From Chloroflexota bacterium (lineage in GTDB: Bacteria; Chloroflexota; Limnocylindria; Limnocylindrales; CSP1-4), in assembly GCA_005882635.1 (NCBI GenBank), contig VBFG01000080.1, forward strand, positions 1 through 37,021: a stretch of DNA of 37,021 nt, given 5' to 3'. The position numbers were made by a program, and so were the translations under genes. Shown piece after piece: positions 15,470 through 24,070 of the stretch. Below the pieces are notes generated by a model. The model did no database searches and had not been told where the DNA came from. It saw only the letters and a program-made list of their open reading frames with translations. Numbering within the stretch: position 1 is the stretch's first letter; the number at the start of each line of letters is the position of its first letter.

Positions 15470-16402
15470 TTAGTCGAAGATCGCCAGCGGGCAGTGGGCC
15501 GTCACGACCACGTTCGGCATGTCGACGATCTCGCTGATCCGGAGATCGATGGCGACGCTGTGGAGCAGGTACGCGTCGACCGCGCTCAGGCCGTGCTCCC
15601 GGCCGAGCCAGTCGATCATCCTGTGGACGGCGTCTCGCGCCGCCCCCATCACGTCCGGCCCCACCCCGTCGGTCGCGTAGCGGCGGCCGCCGGCCGTCGC
15701 CGGCACGTCCGCCGTGAGGAACTCCGGTCCGGTCACGTGGAGGTCCTTCCGGACCGTCAGCCGGACGATCGCCCGCATCGGCGTCTCGATCGCGGTGCCG
15801 CAGACCTCGCCGTCACCCTGGGCGGCGTGACCATCGCCCATCGATAGCCGCGCCCCGTCGTGGAAGACCGGCAGGAACAGGGTCGCGCCGGCGGTCAGGT
15901 GGCGGGTGTCCATGTTGCCGCCGAAGACGTCCGGCGGGATCGTCGAGCGCGGCCCGGTCGGCGGGGCGACGCCGACCTCGCCGCAGAACGGAACGACCGG
16001 GACCCGGATGCCGGGCAGGAACTCCGCGCGACCGCCGACGGCCGGCACGCGGGTGATCCGAAGATACGGATCCGGGAAGTCGTCGGCGAGCAGGCCGAAG
16101 CCGGGGATCGACGCCGTCCAGCCCCAGTCGGCGGGCTCGAACTCGAGGAGGTCGATCTGGACGGTGTCGCCAGGCTCGGCGCCGGCGACGGCAATCGGGC
16201 CGTTGACCTGATCGACGCGGCCGAAGTCGAGGCGGCCGAGATCGTCGAGCGTCGACGACCCCGTCAGCTGCCCGCCGGAGGCGTCGAGCATGTCGAGCTC
16301 GACGAGGTCACCGCTGCCGACCGTCTCGATGGCCGGGATCGCCGGATCCCATGCCAGATGGAACCGGTCGCGAGTGATGTGGATCGCCGGGGCCGTCGCC
16401 AT
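15470..16402 (-). CDS. Acetamidase/formamidase family protein
   Basis: 310 residues. Family features include DTVQIDLLEFEPADWGW (about 82-98), the segment PPDVFGGNMDTRHLTAGATL (about 164-183) and the GDGHAAQGDGEVCGTAIE motif (about 200-217), which carries the conserved metal and substrate residues of FmdA/AmdA enzymes. It would hydrolyse short amides such as formamide or acetamide to the acid and ammonia in the cytoplasm. Start at 16402 is supported by GAGGAGG 7 nt upstream (16410-16416); a longer frame to 16549 is not needed. TACAAT (minus strand, 16423-16428) is a plausible -10 box giving a short leader. The amino-acid permease gene is convergent and not co-transcribed. Confidence 0.9.
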   Translation of the reverse strand: MATAPAIHITRDRFHLAWDPAIPAIETVGSGDLVELDMLDASGGQLTGSSTLDDLGRLDFGRVDQVNGPIAVAGAEPGDTVQIDLLEFEPADWGWTASIPGFGLLADDFPDPYLRITRVPAVGGRAEFLPGIRVPVVPFCGEVGVAPPTGPRSTIPPDVFGGNMDTRHLTAGATLFLPVFHDGARLSMGDGHAAQGDGEVCGTAIETPMRAIVRLTVRKDLHVTGPEFLTADVPATAGGRRYATDGVGPDVMGAARDAVHRMIDWLGREHGLSAVDAYLLHSVAIDLRISEIVDMPNVVVTAHCPLAIFD

Positions 16403-16764
16403 GCGCGAACCTCCTCGCGCGGATTGTAGGCAGCCGCCGGTGCCCGGCATCTCGATGGTCCGACGTCCGACGTCGCCCGAAGACAACGTCGCTTCGTGTT
16501 TCGTGCCAGGCCCAACGGCGAGCTCGGGGATTGTCGCGGCTCTGGCCACGGCAGCCCCCGACCCGGCCGAAGGTCCCCCCGCTGGACGTTTGGCAGGGAA
16601 CCAATCGGTCCGCCCGCCGGTCGCCGCGGGCGACTCCAGGCGCGACAGCCGGAAGTGTTAGCATCGGCCAACTCGAGCCGGCTCCTCGTACGGGGTCCGT
16701 CCACGACGCCGAATGGCGGCTGGATGCAGGGACCCGCGATGCCCCGGTGGAGTGAGGTGCGCAC
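16403..16764. promoter_or_regulatory. 362-bp divergent promoter region, acetamidase and ABC ATPase genes
   Basis: No convincing coding sequence. On the minus strand TACAAT (16423-16428) precedes the acetamidase start with a leader of about 14 bases. On the plus strand TAGCAT (16659-16664, preceded by TGT as an extended -10) would give a leader of about 95 bases for the ATPase gene at 16765. A short direct repeat GTCCGAC-GTCCGAC lies near 16459-16472. I see no known riboswitch. Confidence 0.5.
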
Positions 16765-17867
<1,103 letters not shown>

Positions 17868-17871
<4 letters not shown>

Positions 17872-19088
17872 CCGATCCGACCGCCCGGGCCGGAACTCCC
17901 GGTCCGGGCGCGTCCCACCCAACCGACGGCTCGGCCGACCCCGAGCCGCCCATCGAACCCGGCCCGTCCGACGCTGAGCTCGTCGAGCGGGTCGTCGATT
18001 CGCGCGTCCTCCACCGGGGGCGCTATCTGACCTTCCGGATCGACACGATCGAGCGAGCCGATGGCTCGCGCTCGGAGCGCGACATCGTCGGTCATCCCGG
18101 CGCGGTCGCGATCGTGGCCATTGACGCCGAGGACCGCGTCCTACTCGTCCGGCAGTGGCGAACGCCCGCGTCGCGGGTGCTGCTCGAGATCCCGGCCGGC
18201 ACGCTCGACGTGGACGAGTCGACCGGTGTCACCGAGGATCCCGACCGCGCCGCACGCCGCGAGCTCGAGGAAGAGACCGGCTACCGCGCCGGGACCTGGC
18301 GGAAGCTCGCGGTGTTCTGGACCGCGCCGGGCTTCGCCTCGGAGCTCATGCACCTCTACCTGGCCACCGACCTCGAGCCCGCCCACCCGGACGAGCGCCT
18401 CGGCCCGGACGAAGACGAGCATCTCCGCCTCGAGCGACGGCCGTTCGCGCAGGCAGTCAAGGCCGTCGAGGCGGGTGAGATCGCCGACGCGAAGTCGATC
18501 GCCGGGCTGCTCTCCGTCGATCGCATGCGCCGCGAGGGCCCAGGCCTCAACCCCGCTCAGCCACTCACCGTTCCGATGCGAACGTATCGGGCGACCGTCA
18601 TCGAATACGCGATGGCGTCCGCAACCGTCATCCGGAGATCGAGAGCTAGCCTCGTCTTCGCAACTCTGTTCGCGGCCGCCGCGGCATGGGCGATCCTCAG
18701 TGCCGAGACTGTCTTGGCGATCGTCTGGATCGTCCTCGCCATCGCGTTCGCGACTGGCCTGTTCGCATTCCCGTTCGCCCTCTTGGCGGCCTGGCGGTAC
18801 CGCGACCGCATCCTCCAGGAGACCGCAGTCGGCGTCGGCCCGTCGGGTTTCGTCTACCGAACCGACACCTACGTCGGCGAGACCGGCTGGGGGACGTTCC
18901 GCCGAATTCGGGAGACCGGGCAGTTCCTGTTCCTGGACCTCGGGCCGCAGCAGCTCTACGTCCCACTTCGGGTCTTCACGCGCGAGGAGCTGGTTGAGAT
19001 CCGGAGGCTGTCGGCTGGGGCGGGCTTCGGTCCCGACGGGCGGCGACGGAGCACGCGAGGACCGCGGGGCCTCAGTCCTCGCCCGTAG
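17868..19088 (+). CDS. Nudix hydrolase (ADP-ribose pyrophosphatase-like) fused to a YcxB-like membrane domain
   Basis: About 406 residues if read from CTG at 17868. The N-terminal domain (about 38-228) is ADP-ribose pyrophosphatase-like: VVDSRVLHRGRYLTFR, then the Nudix box from AGTLDVDE to RRELEEETGY with the catalytic REL-EE-G residues intact. The box has a six-residue insertion after GTLDVDE. The C-terminal part (from about 237) has two helices (SLVFATLFAAAAAWAIL; IVWIVLAIAFATGLFAF) and a soluble region with QLYVPLRVFTREEL, resembling YcxB-like proteins. No ATG, GTG or TTG exists in frame between 17643 and GTG 18114, which would cut off the first Nudix strands. CTG 17868 overlaps the ABC stop as CTGA with AGGTGG just upstream. 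Confidence 0.75.
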
Positions 19089-19482
19089 GCGGGCCGCCGA
19101 GGCGAGCGAGCGCGCCGAAGTAGATCTTCGACGTCGGGCTGAGGGCACATGCCAGCCGGAGATGGGTCCGCGCCTCGTCCCGCCGGCCGAGCTGCTTCAA
19201 GCTCTGGCCCAGCGCGAAGTGGGCGTAATGCGCCGACGGATCGAGCTCCAGGACTCGCTCGAACGTTAACCGTGATTGGTCGTGCTGGCCGGAGTTGTAG
19301 TAGGCCCGCCCGAGCGCCTCGAGGATCGACGCCTTGCCTGGCTCCTCGCGGTCCGCCCGCTCGAGGACCGTCGCCGCCTGGGCGAAATGCCGCTGCTTGA
19401 GGAGCGCGCTCCCCCGCTGCAGCAGCTCGTAGGCGGATTCGCGATCGTCGGCCGGGACGTCGTCGCGCGCTTCGTCTCGCAT
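19072..19482 (-). CDS. Tetratricopeptide-repeat protein
   Basis: 136 residues. About three TPR units are visible: ESAYELLQRGSALLKQRHFAQAATVLERADREEP, then KASILEALGRAYYNSGQHDQS with LTFERVLELDPS, then HYAHFALGQSLKQLGRRDEA. Each shows the canonical W/L-G-Y-A-F-A-P spacing. TPRs mediate protein contacts; no enzyme domain is attached. The start at 19482 lies 10 bases after the tetR stop on the same strand, so the two are probably co-transcribed. Its 3' end overlaps the Nudix-fusion gene tail-to-tail by 17 bases (19072-19088). Confidence 0.8.
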   Translation of the reverse strand: MRDEARDDVPADDRESAYELLQRGSALLKQRHFAQAATVLERADREEPGKASILEALGRAYYNSGQHDQSRLTFERVLELDPSAHYAHFALGQSLKQLGRRDEARTHLRLACALSPTSKIYFGALARLGGPPTGED

Positions 19483-19492
19483 GCCTCGATGG

Positions 19493-20107
19493 TTACACGA
19501 TCGGCCGAATCGATCCGGACTGCCCCCTTTCCAGCCACGGCAGGAGCAGCGAGCACTCCAGCTCGACGGCGTCGTCTGACGACAGCCCCGTGCCGCGGAG
19601 CGCGAAATAGAGCGCCCCGCCGACGATGTTGACGACGGTCGCGACGGTGGCGGGGTCGGCGTCGCGGCCGTCGGGCGCCAGAGCCGTGGCCGCGAGACGG
19701 CCGAGATCGTCGTAGTACCGCGCCTCGAGACCCGACCAGGCGGCGGCCAGCGCCCGATCGCGCTGGATGATCGCCCACCAGGAGGCGCTTCGCTCGAAGA
19801 AGCGGGCGATCTCGGCGGCCAGCTGAGCCACGCGGGCCCCGACGACGTCCATGCCCGCGAACATCGACTCGTCCGGCATGCCGCTGTCCACCAGCACCGC
19901 CTGGGCCGCAGCGGCCGCAAGGTCAGCCTGCGTCGGGAAGTGGTTCCGGACCGTTGCCGGGGCGACGTCCGCTGCAGCGGCGACAGCGGTCGTCGACGCC
20001 GCCCCGAAGCCGTCGCGCCGATACACATCGAGGGTGGCGGCGACGATCCTGGCGCGAGTCGCGGCGTGCTGTTCGGCTCGTTTCCCGAGCGTGTAGCGTC
20101 GAGGCAC
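19493..20107 (-). CDS. TetR-family transcriptional regulator
   Basis: 204 residues. An N-terminal helix-turn-helix domain (about 15-62) includes RARIVAATLDVYRRDGFG, TTAVAAAADVAPATVRNHFP and the usual following helix. The remainder is an all-helical ligand-binding and dimerisation domain. The GTG at 20107 has GAGG 4 nt upstream. It is divergently transcribed from the six-helix membrane protein at 20207, and their promoters overlap over an imperfect inverted repeat, so it most likely represses itself and that gene. Ligand unknown. Confidence 0.88.
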   Translation of the reverse strand: MPRRYTLGKRAEQHAATRARIVAATLDVYRRDGFGAASTTAVAAAADVAPATVRNHFPTQADLAAAAAQAVLVDSGMPDESMFAGMDVVGARVAQLAAEIARFFERSASWWAIIQRDRALAAAWSGLEARYYDDLGRLAATALAPDGRDADPATVATVVNIVGGALYFALRGTGLSSDDAVELECSLLLPWLERGQSGSIRPIV

Positions 20108-20136
20108 GGGTCCTCAAATGCGGCTTGCGATATTGA

Positions 20137-20169
20137 TTGACTATCGCGTCAGCCAAATGATATCGTCAA
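20137..20169. promoter_or_regulatory. Overlapping divergent promoters and likely TetR operator
   Basis: Plus strand: TTGACT (20137-20142), 18 nt, TATCGT (20161-20166), firing towards 20207. Minus strand: TTGACG (20169-20164), 18 nt, GATAGT (20145-20140), firing towards tetR at 20107. Each -35 box overlaps the other promoter's -10 box. The region reads as an imperfect palindrome (TTGACTATCGC against TTGACGATATC), as expected for an operator controlling both genes. A GCGATA...TATCGC pair lies at about 20127-20147. Confidence 0.65.
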
Positions 20170-20206
20170 CCGACCGGGCGGACAACTCGACGGACGGGAG
20201 AGGACG

Positions 20207-20794
20207 ATGATCGCCGACCAGGACCTCTATCGCATCTCGAGCTGGGCGAGCTGGGTCGCCCTCGTCGCGCTCGTGATCGCGGCCGTCACGATCACGTTGT
20301 TCTTCGCGGGTGCGGGCGCCTTCTGGGGACCGGTGAACGACGTCTTCGACACGGTCCTCCTCGTCGCGCTCGTGTTCCCTGTCCTCGCGATCGACCGGCT
20401 CGCGGGTCCAGCGGCCCAGCCCTGGCTCAAGATCGTGACCGTCGCGGCCATCGCCGGCCTCATCATGGCCGCCGCCGGCGAGGCGCTCCTCGTCATCGGG
20501 GTCATCGATCTCGAGACGTCCTACGTGACAGGTGGCGTCGGCATCATCCCGTTCCTGGCCTGGCTGATCGCGCTTGCGATCATCGCCCTCGGTCGCGGAA
20601 TCCTTCCGCCGTCGATCGGCTGGCTCGCCGTCGGATTCTTCGTTCTGAGCGTCGCCGTCGTCTTCGTGTCGGCGCTGACACTCGGGCCACCCCTGTGGAT
20701 CGCCGCCGTCGCACTCCTCCTGGTCATGGGCGGGCTGTTCGCCGCGCTCGCGACGACGATGGCCTCGACGGCTGACCGCCTCGTCACTGGCTGA
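20207..20794 (+). CDS. Six-helix integral membrane protein, TetR-linked
   Basis: 195 residues with six hydrophobic segments at roughly 14-36, 47-65, 74-98, 107-127, 134-156 and 158-182 and very short loops. I recognise no transport or enzyme motif. GGGAGAGG precedes the ATG. The shared divergent promoter with tetR suggests that it is the regulated target, perhaps a stress or efflux-related membrane protein; this is inference from context only. Confidence 0.75.
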   Translation: MIADQDLYRISSWASWVALVALVIAAVTITLFFAGAGAFWGPVNDVFDTVLLVALVFPVLAIDRLAGPAAQPWLKIVTVAAIAGLIMAAAGEALLVIGVIDLETSYVTGGVGIIPFLAWLIALAIIALGRGILPPSIGWLAVGFFVLSVAVVFVSALTLGPPLWIAAVALLLVMGGLFAALATTMASTADRLVTG

Positions 20795-20809
20795 CGGCCG
20801 CTTCGGCCG
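20795..20809. terminator. Short GC hairpin between convergent genes
   Basis: CGGCCG-CTT-CGGCCG directly follows the stop at 20794 and precedes the convergent stop at 20834. It is short and without a T-run, so only a weak terminator candidate. Confidence 0.35.
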
Positions 20810-20833
20810 GGGCGAGGACCGGGCCCCGGCTGG

Positions 20834-21868
20834 CTACGACGAGCCGTCGCGCCAGAGACCCAGGTCGATCGGGCGTAGCCGCGGCGAGTCCGTCACGCCC
20901 GGGATGCGGCCACGCTTGGCGATCGGCCGGCCATCGATCTCCTTGATGTCGCCTGTGAAGTCGATCGGGGTCGCGCCGCTGATGTACGACCCGACGGCGA
21001 ACGAGTCGACCTGGGCGCTCTCGTCCTTGAAGTAGCGGATCCGCTCCGGGTTCAGGCCACCCGACACCACGATCTTGACGTGGCGATAGCCCTCCTGGTC
21101 GAGCCGCGCCCGGACCTCCTTGACCAGGTCCGCGGTGACCCTGCCCCGCTCGGAAGGCGTGTCGAGGCGGATCCCGTACAGCCGGTCGCCCAGCGCATGA
21201 GCCACCCGCAGCGCCTCCTCCGCCTCGTCGCGGAACGTGTCGACGAGGACGATCCTGGGGACGTCGTCGTCGAGGTCGCGGTCGAACGCCTTCGCCGCCT
21301 CGACCGTGTCGCCGAAGATCAGGACCAGCGAGTGGGGCATCGTGCCCGTCGGGCCGAGGCCGGCGAGGCGGGCCCCGGCCGGCGTCGACGCACCGACGCA
21401 GCCGCCGACGATCGCGGCATAGTCGAGGACGTCGGTGATGTCGGGGTGGACGTGTCGGGCCCCGAACGACACGACGGGATCCGGCGCGGCCGCATCGACG
21501 CATTGGCGGGCCGCCGTGGCCCAGCCCGTCGACTGGGCCAGCATCCCCAGGATCGCCGTCTCGTACAGCCCGAAGCGGCGATAGCGGGCGCGGATCCGGA
21601 GGACGACCTCCTTGGGGGCGATCTGGTCCCCGTCGTTGAGCGCGTCGACACGCGTCTCGGTGGGGTCGCATTCGGCGAGGACGTGGCCGATGAGGTTCTT
21701 CGCCTCGTCGATGCCGCACAGGGTCGCGTCCTGGCGGGCGAAGACCTCCATCGTGACGAGGGGGTCGAGGCCCTCGCGCTCCATGATGCTGGCGGCTCGC
21801 GCGAAATAGACGTCGGCGGAGTCGCCCGACAGGATCTCGCGCGACGGTCGCGTCCGGACCAGGCCCAT
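20834..21868 (-). CDS. pncB: Nicotinate phosphoribosyltransferase (short form)
   Basis: 344 residues. Characteristic segments are LYETAILGMLAQSTGWAT (about 100-117), SFGARHVHPDI (about 133-143), GTMPHSLVLIFGDT (about 174-187), VDTFRDEAEEAL and RLDTPSERG. VSGGLNPERI (about 255-264) is the phosphate-binding loop. The enzyme condenses nicotinate with PRPP to give nicotinate mononucleotide in NAD salvage. The short form resembles the archaeal and many bacterial NAPRTases. The start at 21868 is 13 bases after the stop of the peptidase gene on the same strand, so it is likely the last gene of that cluster. No strong ribosome site is visible. Confidence 0.9.
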   Translation of the reverse strand: MGLVRTRPSREILSGDSADVYFARAASIMEREGLDPLVTMEVFARQDATLCGIDEAKNLIGHVLAECDPTETRVDALNDGDQIAPKEVVLRIRARYRRFGLYETAILGMLAQSTGWATAARQCVDAAAPDPVVSFGARHVHPDITDVLDYAAIVGGCVGASTPAGARLAGLGPTGTMPHSLVLIFGDTVEAAKAFDRDLDDDVPRIVLVDTFRDEAEEALRVAHALGDRLYGIRLDTPSERGRVTADLVKEVRARLDQEGYRHVKIVVSGGLNPERIRYFKDESAQVDSFAVGSYISGATPIDFTGDIKEIDGRPIAKRGRIPGVTDSPRLRPIDLGLWRDGSS

Positions 21869-21881
21869 CAGCGGTGAGTGC

Positions 21882-24023
21882 TCACGGTTCGTCTCCCCTG
21901 TCGCTGGGGGCGTCCGCCGGAGCGTCGATCGATGGCTCGATCGACGGCTCCGCGGCCGACTCGGAAGGCGGATCGGCGAGTGTAGCGTACGGCGTCGTCG
22001 GATCGGGTTCGCTCGGGGCCTTGACCGGGCGCAGCCTGCGGCGCCGGACGCCCAGCAGCGCGGCGACCAGGCCGAGCCCGACCAGGGCCGCGACGATCAC
22101 GGCCGCGATCAGCCTTCCCCGGCCGACCTCGGCCGCACCGGCGATCAGCGCCGTCAGGGCAACGGCCTGGGCGCCGGCGTCGGTCGCGCCGCGGCTGAAC
22201 GACGTCCGCGCCTCGTCGAGCCGGACCTCCGGAGCGGCCCCCATCAGCCCCACGGCCTCGATCGGGTCGCGGGGCGCCTCCACCGCCGCGGTCGCGGCCT
22301 GGATCGCCTGGAGGTCGACGATCTCGCGATCCGCGAGCGCGTCGGCGTCGTCGAGCGAGGCGTCTGCGGTCTCGTAGGCGGTCCGGAGGTCGGTCGGCGG
22401 CGTGAGCCCGAGGTCTCCGGACAGGTCGGCCAGCCGATCGCGTTTGGCGAGGAGGCCCTCCGCCTCGCCGATCCGGCTCGTCGCGATCGAGAACGACCAG
22501 TCGCTCATCGCCCGGCGGACGTAGGCGGGGGCGAGCCAGTCGCGGCCATCGGATGTGAGCTTCACGTAGACGGTTCGCGCGGCGGCCCGCTGGTCCATCT
22601 GCTGAAGGTCGCCGGCGCCGGCGACCCACCGCCGGAACAGGTCGTCGGCCGTCTTCGACTTGCCGATCTCGTCGACGAGATCCAGCAGGCGGCGCCAGTC
22701 GTTCGGCCCCGAGACAGTCTGCGGGTCGCCGGCACCGACGTACGCGATCTGATGACTGTCGGCGGCGTTCAGGACGGCCCGCATGCCTACGGTCCCGACG
22801 TCGCTGACGATCGACCGGACGACGGTCCACGAGGCGTCGTAGCCGTACTGCTCGCGGGCGTCGGTCTCGGTATCGGCGATCCGGCCGGGGAAGACCCAGT
22901 CGTTCAGCTTCACGGCCGCCCGATCGGTCGGCTGGACGTCGCCCGGCGCCCAGGCCCCGAGGCCGAGCGCGTCGAGCGACCTCGAGGCGTACGTGTCGGC
23001 GAAGCCCTCGTTGATCCAGCGGCCGACGAACAGGTTCGTGTTGAACCAGGCGTGGGACGTCTCGTGGAGGATCGTCAGGTCGTCGAGGTCCTCGCTCACC
23101 TCGATCCGGTTCTCGCCCTCGAAGAAGACGCCGGCGTAGCCCTCGAGGAGCGCCGTGTGGACCTCGAAGATCGACAGGTCGCCCTGGACCGGCCAGGCCA
23201 AGCCGATCTCGTCGACGAGCTCCGGGAGGCCCTTGGAAAGGAGCTCCGAGACCTGGGTGTTCCACGGCCGGTCGTCCGGCCAGGCGTGGATCACGAGCTC
23301 CTCGGCGCCGGGAAGGCTGATCCTCTTGCTGGTCAGCGCGCTCGGGCGGTCGGCGTTGACGACGACGTACCAGGCGCCGACGTCGGTGATGTTCGCCGCG
23401 GACAGGACGGTCGATCCCCCGGCGGTCGACTTCGTGACGTCGGCGCCGCTGGTGTCGCTGTCGAACGTCTTGGGTATGACGATCCGGACCGATCCGCTGT
23501 CGCCGAACGCCCAGGCGACGAACGTCGCGAAGGCCGGGCCGACGCGGACCTCGCTCTTCGATCGAGGCGGGCCGCCCGGCAGGTCGAACGTGACATGGAC
23601 CTTCGCGCTCTGCTTGTAGAAGAGCGAGCTGCGGAAGCGAACCTCGACGGTCGTATAGCCGTCGGCCGGCGTCGTCGAGACATGGAGGCTCGTTCCGCCC
23701 GACGACGCCCTGACCGACCGCGCCTCGGGCTGGACCCCGATCCGGAACGAGTCGTAGAAGTAGCGGGTGATCACCCCGCCGGACACGCGGTTGGGCTTGT
23801 TGTTCCGGGCGGTGACGTCGATCGCGGCGCGGACGACGTGCCGGTCCGGGACGAGCGTGTAGGTCGTGCTCGTCGTCAGGCCGAGGCTGTCCGTCGTCGC
23901 CGCGGCGACCGACGGAGCCGCCGGTCCGAGCAGCCCCACGAGGGCGAGAACCGCCGCGGCAGCGGCGAGCCACGACGATCCGACGCGCCGCTCGATCACC
24001 GGGCCGCCCGATGGCGGATCCAC
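21882..24023 (-). CDS. Secreted membrane-anchored HExxH metallopeptidase (M1-like), paralogue A
   Basis: 713 residues from GTG 24023. A signal peptide (SSWLAAAAAVLALVGLLGP) precedes a long beta-rich region and the active-site helix ILHETSHAWF, followed by RWINEGFADTY. The zinc ligands would be the two His of HETSH and the Glu of NEG. That Glu lies 14 residues after the second His, against 18 in classical M1 aminopeptidases. A membrane helix near the C-terminus (LIAAVIVAALVGLGLVAALL) and an Arg-rich tail anchor it to the membrane, with the catalytic domain outside. A second homologous gene lies immediately upstream. GTG at 23999 is an alternative start. Confidence 0.78.
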   Translation of the reverse strand: MDPPSGGPVIERRVGSSWLAAAAAVLALVGLLGPAAPSVAAATTDSLGLTTSTTYTLVPDRHVVRAAIDVTARNNKPNRVSGGVITRYFYDSFRIGVQPEARSVRASSGGTSLHVSTTPADGYTTVEVRFRSSLFYKQSAKVHVTFDLPGGPPRSKSEVRVGPAFATFVAWAFGDSGSVRIVIPKTFDSDTSGADVTKSTAGGSTVLSAANITDVGAWYVVVNADRPSALTSKRISLPGAEELVIHAWPDDRPWNTQVSELLSKGLPELVDEIGLAWPVQGDLSIFEVHTALLEGYAGVFFEGENRIEVSEDLDDLTILHETSHAWFNTNLFVGRWINEGFADTYASRSLDALGLGAWAPGDVQPTDRAAVKLNDWVFPGRIADTETDAREQYGYDASWTVVRSIVSDVGTVGMRAVLNAADSHQIAYVGAGDPQTVSGPNDWRRLLDLVDEIGKSKTADDLFRRWVAGAGDLQQMDQRAAARTVYVKLTSDGRDWLAPAYVRRAMSDWSFSIATSRIGEAEGLLAKRDRLADLSGDLGLTPPTDLRTAYETADASLDDADALADREIVDLQAIQAATAAVEAPRDPIEAVGLMGAAPEVRLDEARTSFSRGATDAGAQAVALTALIAGAAEVGRGRLIAAVIVAALVGLGLVAALLGVRRRRLRPVKAPSEPDPTTPYATLADPPSESAAEPSIEPSIDAPADAPSDRGDEP

Positions 24024-24070
24024 GTGCTCATCCCCGAGCCTGCTCCCCTCGTGATCGCGCGGCGATCGGC

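Noticed and set aside
21868-23973. A 701-codon open frame on the minus strand overlapping the peptidase gene
   Set aside because: It is the neighbouring frame of peptidase A. The peptidase frame has a signal peptide, HExxH motif and anchor; this one has none.
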